Part shown: piece by piece, positions 34,035 to 45,583 of the stretch | Layout of the letters: each line of letters opens with the position of its first letter | Position numbering within the stretch: the stretch's first letter is position 1 | Origin: Nageia nagi | Lineage: Eukaryota; Pinophyta | Direction of reading: 5' to 3' | Length of the DNA stretch: 64,000 nt | NCBI GenBank assembly: GCA_050084985.1 | Contig: JBITNC010000001.1 | Coordinates: 79,484,001-79,548,000 of the forward strand | Notes under the pieces: model-generated | Told to the model about the DNA's origin: nothing | Database searches by the model: none | What the model saw: the letters and a program-made list of their open reading frames with translations, nothing else | Position numbers and translations under genes: made by a program

Positions 34035-36473
34035 AGTTTGGGGAGCCTTTCAAAAAAGACCCATTCTACCAAAACAAACAAAAAAAAGTTTACTCTATCA
34101 AGATAAGGAAAAGGTACTCAAAAGACATACATGCAGGTTTCAAACCTTACAAGTTTTAATTGTTTTCAATGTATGGTTGATCGTTAATTTCTCCTCTTCC
34201 ATATATAGAAGCAACAGCCCAAATATCATAGTAGAAATTTCATCCCACATTCCACCTAGACCTGAAAAATAATAAGTTACTCCCAAACCTGACAGTTGAA
34301 ACATATCTTCCTCATCTTGTATCATAAACAACTTTGACGATGTCTTTTCCTAGACTTATAATAGAAGCAACTTTTTAAAAAGTAGCATCATAAGCAACCC
34401 TAAGGATGCCACTTATTTATCATACAGAAAAAAAGTAATTTTGAATATATTTCTTCGTATCTTACAACAAAGAAAACTATGAAAACATATCTTCTTGTCT
34501 TACAATAGAACTGATAGAAGTAACTATGGAGATGTTCTTATTATCCTACAGCAAAAATAATCCTGAAGATATCTCTTCTTATCATATAATATAATTAATC
34601 TTGAAAATATATATTCTTTACCCTTCAATAGAAGCAATCCAGAGATATCTCCTCCTAATCTCTCTATTTAAAAGTAACAATTCCTTCTTCTTGGAGTTTT
34701 TATGTTGTCAAATCTTGATGTTTCTATTTTTTTGAGAGAGAACATAATAGTGCTCATTCAACTTCCCTAGACCTTATAATGACTTTTCCAATTCTTTTTA
34801 CTTGTGAAAATTAATTAACAACCCTAAACATATCAAATATTAATTTTTAGATAAAGATGGAATATGGTGAAATTTTAAATGCTACATTTTTTAAACTTAA
34901 CAATACTTTAAGTTTATTTCAACCACTTATCAAGGTTGTCATCAATCAATCATTTGCCATCTTCTGTAATGATTGCACGATACACACAAAATGGGTATTC
35001 TAAAAATTAAGGCCCACAGACACATGAAATAATTCTCTAGCCTTATGTATTATTTAATATTTTGCATACATGCCTATTAGGGCAATCTAAAGCACAAGAT
35101 GCATGATGCAAACATAGTTTCATGGTATGTAATGATTGCAAGATTCATAAGATTTCTAAAATAATGTAGAAAAATTCAAAGCACCATTTTCCCCTAAGTG
35201 CCAAAATGCCCATAAACCTTGAATTAGATGTGTAGATGTGTCAATGAAAATAATGGAATATATTATTGGCTTCTTTATTGCATGGCCTAGATCCAATTTT
35301 TTTTACAAATAAATTATGACATGTGATATGGGATTATTTCAAAAAGATAAAATGATGTGATATAAAATGATTTAAATACACCAAATTCTCCTCTCCTCTT
35401 CAACCCCTCAGATTAAAAAAATCAAAATGATAAAAACATTCTAAGTGCCCTCCTAAGCTCCCTCTACATACCTTTTTTTATTTTTGGTTTTCACTATATG
35501 ATGTGATATGAAATGATTTAAATACATATGATCCAAAAATTGGCTTGGATAAGGAAAGCAACTATTCAACATGTGATATGACATTATTTAAATACACCAT
35601 ATGATCTAAAAGCTAGCTTGGAGAAGGAAAACAACTGTTCAACATGTGATATAAAATGATTTAAAAACATCATATGATCCAAAAAATTGAAATGATGAAA
35701 TATTCTAAGTGCCCACCTAAGTTGGTAAATCATGCTTGTAATACATAGTTAAACATAAAAAAAACCATGTGGTTTGCAAGTGGTTCATCAGATCAAAGTT
35801 TAAGGGTATCCTTGTTGTAGCCATGAATTACATTTCCTCTAACCATTGCATTCCATGAGACTATATCTACATCATGCATTATCAGCATTTTTAATTCATG
35901 TCTATCAAGTTTTATTTTGCATTTCATTTATTTTAAAAAGTGATACTTTGGTGTGTGGATGTGTCTACATGGTGTTTAAAAATGTAAATGTTGTGGTAGT
36001 AGTACTGTAGAGCATATCTGAATCATTTGAAAAATAATACTTTATCATAATTGTTACATTCTTGATCATTTGAGCATAATTGTAGAGCATATTTGAATAT
36101 GATTGAGCTTCTTCAAAAAAACTATTTACATCATGCATCTTGTCAAACAATTCTCAGGCCTTGCATCATGCATCTACTTAAAAGTACATAATTTCTTATC
36201 ATATGGTGGACTTGGATCATTTTATATCATATGTTTGAAACATACAGGTTGGTTTTGTGGTAGCATAATGGTGATACATGTATTGAGAGCTTATAATTCA
36301 TGATATTTTGAACATTTTATCCTAGGGGAAAGATATATTATTATGTAGATAAGACAACATAGCTTTTAAATTTATGGGTTGAATAGTTGAAAAATATTAC
36401 ACATATGCACCCATACACTTTTTTAGTTTCCAAAAATAATAGTTTCTAAAAATAATAGTTCCTAAATTAGTCA
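34035..36473. other. Unassigned intron sequence with a local repeat
   Basis: At 35330-35725, words such as CATGTGATAT..ATGATTTAAATACA and CATATGATCCAAAA recur about three to four times at roughly 78-bp spacing, flanked by two copies of ATTCTAAGTGCCC. No coding signal was seen, and no LTR or primer-binding site for the downstream chromovirus. Confidence 0.5.
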
Positions 36474-37450
36474 GATGGTTGACGATCGAAGATCCTTGGA
36501 TATGCATAAAATATCACAACGATTAGACCATATAATGGACCTCATAGGTGATTCTCGTCTCCCCATTGCTATTCATGAAATCAAAAAATCAATTGAAGTG
36601 ATAACTTTTGCTTATGGTCATATAGATTGAAAGGTGCAAGTCTTGAAGCAAACCATAGGTTATAACACATCCTCGAATGCAAGTGGATAAAGTTAATCTC
36701 AATCATATATTGGCCAAGGCTTCCAAAACTTTCAAGGACCACAATAAGCCTTCATTCTTTCACGTATAACCAAATTGGAATTTCCAAAATTTGATGGTGA
36801 TGACCCCACCAGCTGGATATATTGGTTCAAGCAATATTTTTCCTTAAATCAAATTCCCAACAGTTAAAAGGTGAAACTTTCCTCTTTTCATCCAGAGTGT
36901 GAAGCCATCCAATGGTACCAATGGTTTGAAAAGGCAAATGGCACCTTGTATTGGGGGAATTTTACCTGTAACCTCTTAGTCATATTTGGTCCTAATGATT
37001 TTTTCACTAGTGCCCTCACCAAATTGCATAAAATGACTATAGTGAGAGAATACCAAATGAAATTTGAAAATCTTGCTAATTGTACTGAAGGATTAGATGA
37101 GGGATTCTTTTGTAGTTATTTCATTAGCAGCTAAAGGAAGAAATTCAAGCAAAAGTCAAAATGTTCAATCCTATCAACATGAAAGCAATGGTAGAGCTTG
37201 CCAAATTGGTGGAGGATAAGTTCAGTTCAATGCAAAAACACCAAGAAAATTGCTTAGATACCATAATATTTCCAAAGTAGTCACAAACCACCACAATTCT
37301 TGCTAGTTAAAAGATTGAGTCTTGCTAATATGGAAGAGCACAAAAAAAGGGTTTTGTTATAATTGCGATGAAAATTTTGCATCAGACCATCATTATGTAA
37401 CTCAAAAATTATATTTCATGGATGCAGATGCCCTTTGGAACTATCAGACG
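36474..37450 (+). pseudogene. Chromovirus gag region
   Basis: Plus-strand gag of a Ty3-gypsy chromovirus. It begins at the ATG at 36474 (MVDDRRSLDM) with RLDHIMDLIGDSRLP, then KLEFPKFDGDDPTSWIYWF, then VKLSSFHPECEAIQWYQWF, the standard plant gag capsid pattern. A degraded knuckle (CYNCDE...) is near 37360-37400. Several stops break it. No 5' LTR or primer-binding site is found upstream, so the copy is 5'-truncated at about this point. Confidence 0.75.
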
Positions 37451-38930
37451 AGGCTTTTGAGGATGTTGTGGCAAATATTGAAGAGGAATCAAACCAACTA
37501 GCTGAAGATTTTTTTGAAATTTCTTGAAATGTCCTTTATGGGTTTACATCTCCACAAACCATGAAAGTTCAAGGATATTTTAAGGGATAGCTATTGATAA
37601 TTTTGCTTAACTTTGGAAGCACTCATAATTTTATGGATCCTAACATGGTCAAAAGGAACCACTATTATATCTATCCACATAATAATTTTGAGGTGGTGAT
37701 AAGCAATGGTGGAAAAATTGCTTGCAAAGGATAGTGTCACAATATCAAGCTCAGCATGGGTGACTACAAGATTCAAATTGACATGTATGTTCTACCATTA
37801 GTAGGTGTGATGTGGTCCTTAGTATAAATGATTGATGACATTGGGCCATGTTCTTTGGGATTTTCATGAGTTGTGGATGCAATTCAAAGTTGATGAGAAT
37901 AAATATACTCTCAAAGGAATTAAGATGAGATAATCACAAATTATTAGTGCACATTGCATGGAGAAACTATTAAAGAAAGGAAGTAAGGGAATGGTGGGAC
38001 AACTATTCTCTATTCAACCAACCTTGCAAGACTCACTTGAAGTACATGAATTACAATAGGTACTCACTCATCATATTGGAGTCCCTATGGATTGCCACCT
38101 CATCGCCCCCATGACCATGCAATCCAATTAATTTGTGGAAGTCAACCACCCAACATTTGGCCTTACTGCTACCCCTATCTCCAAAAGGATGAAATAGAAA
38201 AGATGGTGAAAGATATGTTAGAAGCTGAAATCATTCACCCAAGTGTGAGTCCTTATTATTCTCCGATTCTGTTGGTTTGCAAAAATAATGGGTCATGGCA
38301 GATGTGCGTCGACTTTTGAGCTTTGAACAAAATCATCATCAAGGATAAGTTTCCCATTCTAGTCATTAATGAACTGTTAGATGAAGTCCATAGTGCCAAA
38401 TATTTCTCCAAGTTAGATCTCCAATCTGGGTACCATCAAATTTGGCATTGCATGGAAGACATCCCTAAAACTTCTTTCCGCACACATGAAGGTCATTACG
38501 AGTTCCTAGTAATGCCCTTTGGCCTTACTAATGCTCCATCCACCTTCTAGAGTCTGATGAACCATGTATTCCTCCCCTATATTTGAAAATTTATTTTAGT
38601 TTTTTATGATGATATTTTGATCTACAACAAAACTTGGAGGATCACTTATCCCAATTAAATCAAAATTTACAACTCCTCCACGAGAATCAATTGTATGCCA
38701 AGTGCTCTAAATGTTCCTTTGGCCGGTAAGAGCTCAAATACCTTAGACACATTATTTCAAAAGAAGGCATTAAGGTGAACCCATTGAAGATTAAGGATAT
38801 GTAAACTTGGCCTCTCCTTAAATCCTTAAAAAGCTTATGGGGCTTCCTTGGATTAATAAGGTACTACTGTAAGTTCGTGAAAGATTATGGAAAGATTGCA
38901 ACCCCACCCACAATCATCTCTTACATTCCA
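37451..38930 (+). pseudogene. Chromovirus protease and reverse transcriptase
   Basis: The protease remnant near 37600-37700 has LLxFGSTHNFMDPN (the catalytic D-S-G region is altered). RT at 38092-38800 shows YLQKDEIEKMVKDMLEAEII, SPILLVCKNNGSWQMCVDF, then [15 protein letters not shown] and [12 protein letters not shown]. The active site reads FYDDILIY (38595-38625, one frame away), followed by SKEGIKVNP and the start of the RNase H connection (GFLGLIRYY). Stops at 38319 and 38550 and frameshifts inactivate it. Confidence 0.85.
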
Positions 38931-39525
38931 AGTAGCACTAATGTCTAAGTAGTAGACACTACCTTAACCAATTGTGCAGACATCATTTTCATCCTTTGGG
39001 AAAATCTTCAAGTGGGTCAACATCGAATGAAACAACAAACTGATCAACAAATGGGTCAAAAGGCAGTTCTAAGAAGGAGACATGGTTTTCTTACAGCTCC
39101 AACCATACCGACAGACATCTCTCAAATTAAAAGGTTCTCAAAACTTGGCTCCATAATTTTATGGATCTTATAAAATACTCCAACGTATTGGCCTTGTAGC
39201 TTACAAGTTGCCACTCTTGACATCATCCAAGATTCATCCTATTTTTTATGACTCTTACCTTTAGCAAGTCCTAGGCTATCAGGCTATAGTTAAGATAAAA
39301 TTACTAGAATTCATTGAGGAAGGATCCATCATGGTTGAACATGAGGCTGCTCTAGACCGATGCACATGCCAGCTTTGCAATCGCATTATTATTGAAGTTC
39401 GTATCCAATGGCATAGATTACCTCTTGAAGATACGACATGGGAGACACTCCATCAACTTCAGCAACAATTTTCTAATTTTTCAACTTTTAGAAAAAAACT
39501 CTCTTTAAAAAGGGTGGCATGTTAG
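38931..39525 (+). pseudogene. Chromovirus integrase C-terminus with chromodomain
   Basis: Directly after the RT connection the sequence jumps to the integrase C-terminal part (VGQHRMKQQT, then GDMVFLQLQPYRQTSLKLKG and YKLPLLTSSKIHPIFYDS). A chromodomain follows at 39331-39525 (RCTCQLCNRIIIEVRIQWHR, LPLEDTTWETL). RNase H and the integrase zinc finger and DDE core are missing, so an internal deletion joined the two parts. The stop TAG at 39523-39525 lies within the first bases of the 3' LTR. Chromodomains steer integration toward heterochromatin marks; here it is a relic. Confidence 0.8.
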
Positions 39526-40025
39526 GATCCCATATCCTAACATTTACTTAGATTATAATAGTTTATCAATTAGAATATCAACTTTTATTAAATATAAGGG
39601 GATCGACATATTTGTAAGGCAAATCACCATTTTGTGTTGAGCGATCAATTAGGGTTAGTGTAGGAGGACTATAAATATGTGTGGAAATAGAATAGTTGGT
39701 ATCTTAGAAAATATATTGTTCGACATTGCAAGTTAAGGAACACCATCATTGTTATCAGTTTGACATTGCAAGTTAATGCGCAACATCATTGTCATTCATT
39801 TGATATTGCAAGTTAAGATGGAACATCATTGTTATTTGATCTAACATTGCAAGTTAAGACATGACATCATTGTTAAAGGTAGGAAGATAGTTGACCTTCA
39901 CCTTAAAACCATTGTTACTATACAAAATGTACTCGCAAGAAGTTGAAGTGGTTTTGGATGTTACATGATCATCTGAGAGTTATGGAGTTTGTGTAATTGT
40001 CTAAGAGGCATCAATTTCTATTACA
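39520..40025 (+). repeat. 3' LTR of the chromovirus
   Basis: Starts TGTTAGGATCCCATATCC after a short purine tract (AAAAAGGGTGGCA). A TATA-like GACTATAAATATG is near 39670. The right end is set at a TTACA near 40025 only by expectation, since no partner LTR exists. It contains a 41-bp tandem repeat. Confidence 0.5.
39718..39880 (+). repeat. Tandem repeat of about 41 bp in the chromovirus LTR
   Basis: Four units of GACATTGCAAGTTAA...ACATCATTGTTAT starting near 39722, 39763, 39804 and 39845, just downstream of the TATA-like box, so probably in transcribed R/U5. Confidence 0.8.
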
Positions 40026-42245
40026 CTACTTCCTTAAATGATTAAGAAGCCTATTCCATGGATAATGAGAAGGAGGAGAAAGCATAGGAGATGGGAGTAA
40101 CCTAGTGAGGTAATTCATGTGGTGAGATTATTGGTACTACTATTGGAAGAGTGTGAGGTTGTTGATGGAGGTGAGAATATTGCTAAAACAAGGAGGTTTC
40201 ATAAGAAAGGAAGAGCCTTTCTATTCTCCATGTTGTAAATTGATTAGATGGACAATGTCATAGTCATACTAATCCATAATGGACGAATATCCTAGTGGTA
40301 GGGAGGAATGAAAGGATTGGTATGCCTAATAAGCTACCATGAAACTCTGAGAACCCTAGAAATCCCTTGTGCCTTTCCTCTATAGTGCTAACCGAGGATA
40401 AAATAAGGATAAAAACTAATCTAAGTAAGAAATATAGTGAAAGATGAATAATATCATAGTCATTCTAAGCTATTCTTTTCATGTATTAGATAGATCACAT
40501 AGTGTGATAGTGGCAGTTGCATTATGTGGGAGCCCATTGTGTTCTTGGGAGATATAATATGTATCTCTAATACATAGAGGTTATTCATTATTCTCAAAAT
40601 GAGGTAGTGAATATTGTAAAAGAGAGATAGTGTCCAAAAGAGTGATCTTGAAAGGAGCTTGAGATGTCTTTTGAAGGAATGTTGGATGAGAGATTTCTAG
40701 ATCATAGAATGATAGAACCAAAATGTTGTTGTAGAACATAACGTGGATGCTAGCATCAATGCGATGTTGTTGTAGTTGATTTGTAAACCCTACTTCAAGA
40801 TTTAATTTGGATATTCACATTTTATTCATTTTAGTGCTTATGGAAATAAAAATGCACATCAAATCAAAAAATACACAAAATGATATACACACATAGTTAC
40901 CCTGGTTCGATCGATGTCGTCTACATCCAACAAATAGAAATTCATTATTGTAGATTCCATTTTACAATGTCCCTTGTATGATCCTTCTTGCTTCATTCTT
41001 TTATTTGTCAAAGTCAAATCACACAATCACTGTAGGCTCTCCACTGAATCCCTTTCTTGAAAATGAATTTCTTTTCAATGAAAGTCCTTGAGCATAGTTG
41101 CATGTCTCTTGTCCTAGGTTGACATCTTTAGAACTATGTTGTCCACTTGTTTCTCTACGACGATAATCTTATCCAAGTTCTTTTTCTTCTTCTATGCAAG
41201 CTTGAAATGCACCTCCAATATTATTCTCATGGTTTTTCTTATTTTTCATGGAGTTTACAATAAAATAGTCTTCTACATTCTTTTCAAACCTACACTAACT
41301 CAGTCCCCTTGGGAGGAAATCCACACTAAAGGACTTTCACATTTTTTCATACTCCATGTTCCCTTTTATAACATTAAAGGATTACAAATTTGGAGTTTAT
41401 GGTTACATGATGATAAGATAATATTTGTTATTTTTCATCCTTTACAATATGCTCTCTAATCCTCACAATAATAATCTCTCATTTGTATTCATGTAGTATT
41501 GCTTTGGCCTCATATGCTTATATTTTCCTATCTTTTTGGATTTTGTAAAACTATCAAAACTGCTTTTGGTGCCATTTTGTCATGACCACAACTTCATGAC
41601 CATAATTCCAAATGTCACTAACTTTGATATAGGTGTTCTTGTATATATGTATCTTAACTGGTCCAAATTTCACTCTTAAAATTCTTATTGGTAGCACTCA
41701 ACATCGTTATCAATTCGGCCTCGAATGCAGATTTACACCTAGCAACTATTAAAATTGTGACCAAGTCATGAATGTAGAATGATAGTTTACTATTTTGTGA
41801 GCACCATAAATTTCAAGTATTAAATCCAAATGCCTTCAAATTTTAACCACGTGTTCACCATAATATTGGGTACCAATGATTCAAATTTCAAGCTATGAAT
41901 CAACCCAAAATGCTTCTGGTTAGTTTGTTAATAGAGCCTTCCATGCATATTTTTCATTTTTATATTTAACTCCAAATTTTGAAAAGCCATAACTTTTAAA
42001 CCATAGCTCCATTTTATTTTCCATTTAAAGCATTGAAATCATGGTAGAGAGCTCTTTAATATGGAAGAGAATAATCAACAAAATTATAAATTTGATCTGA
42101 AAATTTGGATCCCTTCAACATTTAGTAATCTCCATTTCAGTGTGTTCAATGTGATCATCTTATCTTCAGCTTTCCGACACTTCTTTCGGATCGAGAATCC
42201 GAGTCCGTATGTGAAAGATATGGCCTTAAGTCCATTTTTGTAATT
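40026..42245. other. Unassigned intron sequence; possible upstream LTR part
   Basis: No coding domain recognised. The right part (from roughly 41580) may belong to the 5' LTR of the next gypsy element, but without a second LTR its start cannot be fixed. A run of 13 A lies at 42250-42262, followed by an abruptly GC-richer stretch with repeated CTGCCA words (42270-42540). Confidence 0.35.
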
Positions 42246-42821
42246 TTTGAAAAAAAAAAAAAACGAATATGGCGGGACCTGCCTGCCACCGTGGAGACCA
42301 CGCGGGAGCCCAGTCAACTTGCCATCGTCTGCCATCCACCTGCCATCATGGCATTTGACTCATTGATCGGTTGACCATGACTAGCCGTCCGCATGCGAGA
42401 TCGCACGCAACCTATCCGCCATGTGAGGTTGCCAACCAGACTGCCAACGTGATTGCCCAGTTAGCTGACTGCCTGCATGTACCGCCTGTTGACCATTTGA
42501 TCGCTACCCAGAAGCTGCCATGTGTCACCACCATAGTGCACCCACCCATTTTTGAGTATTTTAACATATTTTGGCATTTTTCAAAGGTTTTTTCAAGATT
42601 TTTGATTCGCTTAAGGTCCTATTTTTGGGCTGAGTTCATTTTTAAGCCTATGACAGTCCAGAGAGCGTGTTTTTCAGTTTTAGAGCTCATTTTTGGGTGA
42701 TTTTTGCAACCAATTGAGCCCAAATTTGGTAGGAAGATCAAGGAGGTTAATGGGTATCTAAAAATATGATTTTTACCCAATTTCTTATTGTAATTCTCTC
42801 CAATTTTAGCTCCAAAAAATG

Positions 42822-42829
42822 TATAAAAG
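42822..42829 (+). promoter_or_regulatory. TATA box in the 5' LTR of the second gypsy element
   Basis: TATAAAAG within GTATAAAAGGGGAGC, about 370 bp before the primer-binding site, the expected spacing for an LTR promoter. Confidence 0.6.
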
Positions 42830-43190
42830 GGGAGCAAATTGTACAGAAAAAGAAAGAAGGAGGATTTCGCGAATTGTTTCAATTTTGTTGTGATTTTCAG
42901 AGCTGAGAGTGTGTTGTGAATGTGAGAGGAGGTTTTGAAGGACCAAGAAGGCCTTGTAAAGTGATTCCATCCATTGATAGTAGAGAGCTTTTGAGCTAGA
43001 TGTAGCCCACATTGGGTGAACCAGGATAAATCTTGCTTGTCTCTTCTTTGGTGAATGCTTTTCTCTTCTCTATGTTTACAAGTTTATTCCTGATTTTCCC
43101 TTTACAAGCACTTAATTATTTTAAGTGTGAAATGATCCATTTGGCAAGGTTAAATTGAAATTTTTAATCTTATAGTTTATGGATCAAGTT

Positions 43191-43202
43191 TGGTATCAGA
43201 GC
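43191..43202 (+). promoter_or_regulatory. Primer-binding site (initiator tRNA-Met)
   Basis: TGGTATCAGAGC, exact for the plant iMet site. It is placed 67 bp before the gag start and marks the end of the 5' LTR a few bases upstream. Confidence 0.85.
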
Positions 43203-43268
43203 AAGTTGAAATCATTGGGATAACCTCTATTTTTGAGATTGTTGTTGGTGTTTGGAAAGTGTTCTTAC

Positions 43269-44183
43269 ATGTATACCAGGTCACAAAGCAAGAAAGGAGA
43301 AGGAGAATTTGTGGAGGAGGATCCAGAAATTGGTTCTAGAGTTTGGCTAAAGAAGCAAAGAGAGCTTGCAGCCATGGCCAATGAAGGAGGGTCTAATGTG
43401 GAGAAGCAAATTGCTGATCTTGCCACAATGTTCCAGAAAATGTCTCTACAATTCCAACATTTTCAAGAACAACAATACAAGAAAAATGAAGGTGAAACTA
43501 GTGAAAGTAAGAAAATTGACAATGATGATGCACATAGTGTTTTTCAAAGTTCTCCTTTGAAATTGGAAGTTAAATTTGATTTGCCTACTTTTATTAGAGA
43601 AGTGAATGCTGAGAAGTTAGATCATTGGATTAAACAAATTGAAGTATATTGTAGAATTCAAAGAATTGTAAGAGATGAGGATAAAATCCAATTAGCAACC
43701 CTTAAAATGAGTGGTAATGCACTTGTTTGGTGGGAATGTTGTTTGAAAAGTAAGAATGAATCTATTCAAGCTTGTATTGCTTCTTGGACTCATTTTGTTC
43801 AATTGCTTAGAAATCAATTTTATCCTTTGGGTTATCGGCAAAAGGTAATCATGGAATGGCAAAATTTCCATCAAGGCAAAGGGCAAAGTGTGCAAGAGTA
43901 CACTGCAAAATTCCGAAGAAGAGCTACAATGCTAGGTATTCCTCTTGATTCCCCAGATACTCTTCTTAAGTATATTGGTGGTTTGCACAATTATTTAAGG
44001 CATACAATTTTGATGTTTGATCCAAATGATTTGGATAAAGTTTGTGTACAAGCCACTCACTTAGAAGAAAGGGAAAAATTTGTTAACGATGGCAAAAAGA
44101 ACAATGCTTCCAATTACAATAGTAATAATGATTCTGAAAAGAACAAAGGAAAGGGGAAAAAGAAAACTATGTCTACTACATAA
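43269..44183 (+). CDS. Gag of the second Ty3-gypsy element
   Basis: Open for 305 codons from ATG 43269. I prefer this start to 43233 because MYTRSQSKKG matches the M-x-T-R-S-Q start common in plant gypsy gag. The order is a coiled-coil-like stretch (residues 40-75), then capsid with VKFDLPTFIREVNAEKLDHW, QLATLKMSGNALVWW, FVQLLRNQFYPLGYRQKV, QSVQEYTAKFRRRA, and a Lys/Asn-rich tail. The stop TAA at 44181 looks like a mutated CAA: past it the same frame continues with the zinc knuckle CKHCQKEGHLEAKCC (44208-44252). The real Gag was therefore longer and fused or adjacent to protease. No 3' LTR was found, and the element ends in RT at about 45583. Confidence 0.8.
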   Translation: MYTRSQSKKGEGEFVEEDPEIGSRVWLKKQRELAAMANEGGSNVEKQIADLATMFQKMSLQFQHFQEQQYKKNEGETSESKKIDNDDAHSVFQSSPLKLEVKFDLPTFIREVNAEKLDHWIKQIEVYCRIQRIVRDEDKIQLATLKMSGNALVWWECCLKSKNESIQACIASWTHFVQLLRNQFYPLGYRQKVIMEWQNFHQGKGQSVQEYTAKFRRRATMLGIPLDSPDTLLKYIGGLHNYLRHTILMFDPNDLDKVCVQATHLEEREKFVNDGKKNNASNYNSNNDSEKNKGKGKKKTMSTT

Positions 44184-44195
44184 AAAGAGAAGTCT

Positions 44196-45583
44196 AATGA
44201 TGTATGTAAACATTGTCAAAAAGAAGGTCATTTAGAGGCTAAATGTTGCATCTTGAATTACGCCCTAAACCTAAAGGTCAAAGAAAGCAAACAAATACTG
44301 TTACTTGTGAAATTGAAGATGGTTCAGATGTAGATGAGAAAACGACATGTATGGCTTTGCATAATACACTAATGAAGATGAGGAAAATAAGAAAATTGAA
44401 CATTTTCACATCAAGGTGCAAGCTAAGAAGACTAGGATTGATACATTGTTTAATTCTGGATCTCAAGCTAATTTGATTGCAAAAAAGTATGTCAAATCAC
44501 TTGCACTCACTACTCAACCCATCCAAACCCATATCCATTGGGATGGGTTAATAAAGATTCAAAGTTAAAGGTAACACAACAATGCAAGTTGCAATTTGGG
44601 ATTAACAGAGATTACATTGATGAAGTTTTACTTGATGTTGTTTCTTTGGATATTTGTGGGATTGTGCTTGGTAGTCCTTATCTATGGGAAAGAGATGCTT
44701 TATTTTATAGAAAGAAAACAAATATAGACTCATTAAAGATAGAATTGAATACATGGTTAGTGCTCATCAAAGCAAGAAAAAGGATATTTCTTTGATTACT
44801 GCAGGATAAGCAAAGAAACTAATCAATACAGGACAAATGTTTATACTTGCAATGGTGAAATCTCAAGATGAAGTGGAAATCATAAAGGCACTTGATGATT
44901 GTGAACCACAATACAAAGAAGAAGTTAAAGAGATAATTTTTGAATTTAAAGATTTATTTCAAGTACCTAAAGAACTTCCACCTAAAAGAGATATATAACA
45001 TGAGATTCAATTACATCCTGATGTTGCACTTCCTAATATTGGCTTGTATAGAAATTCTATTTTGAAAAATGAAGAAATTAAGAAACAAGTCAAGGAATTG
45101 TTAGATCAAGGAGTCATTAGACCTAGCACATCACCATGTAAATCCCCTATTGTTATAATTCCAAAGAAAGATGGAACTTGGCATATGTGTGTTGATTACA
45201 GAGCACTAAATAAGATCACGATTAAAAATCGATATCCTTTGCCACGTATTGATGATTTAATGGATCAATTAACAAAAGCTAGGCTTTTTACAAAATTAGA
45301 TCTAAGAAGTGGCTATCATTAAGTACGAATTAAAGAAGAGGATGTGTGGAAAACTGCTTTTAAAACTAGGCAAGGATTGTTTGAATGGTTGGTTTTACCG
45401 TTTGGATTATGCAATGCTCCTACTACTTTTATGAGAGTAATGAATGAGGTTTTAAGGCCTTTCATTGATGATTTTGTTATTGTGTACCTTGATAAGATTC
45501 TCATTTATAGTGATAATTGAAAAGATCATGTGGTGCATATTCACAAAGTGTTTGAAGTTTTAAGGGAAGCAAAATTTTTTCAA
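44196..45583 (+). pseudogene. Zinc knuckle, protease and partial reverse transcriptase
   Basis: After the CCHC knuckle a frameshift leads to a protease core (LFNSGSQANLIAKKYVKSL; the catalytic Asp appears as Asn), then IVLGSPYLWERDALF. RT reads [20 protein letters not shown], then [29 protein letters not shown] (stop), [14 protein letters not shown] and [11 protein letters not shown]. The catalytic YxDD is YLDK, so the enzyme is inactive. Similarity stops at about 45583 (after LREAKFF), where unrelated sequence begins; RNase H, integrase and the 3' LTR are absent. Confidence 0.8.
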
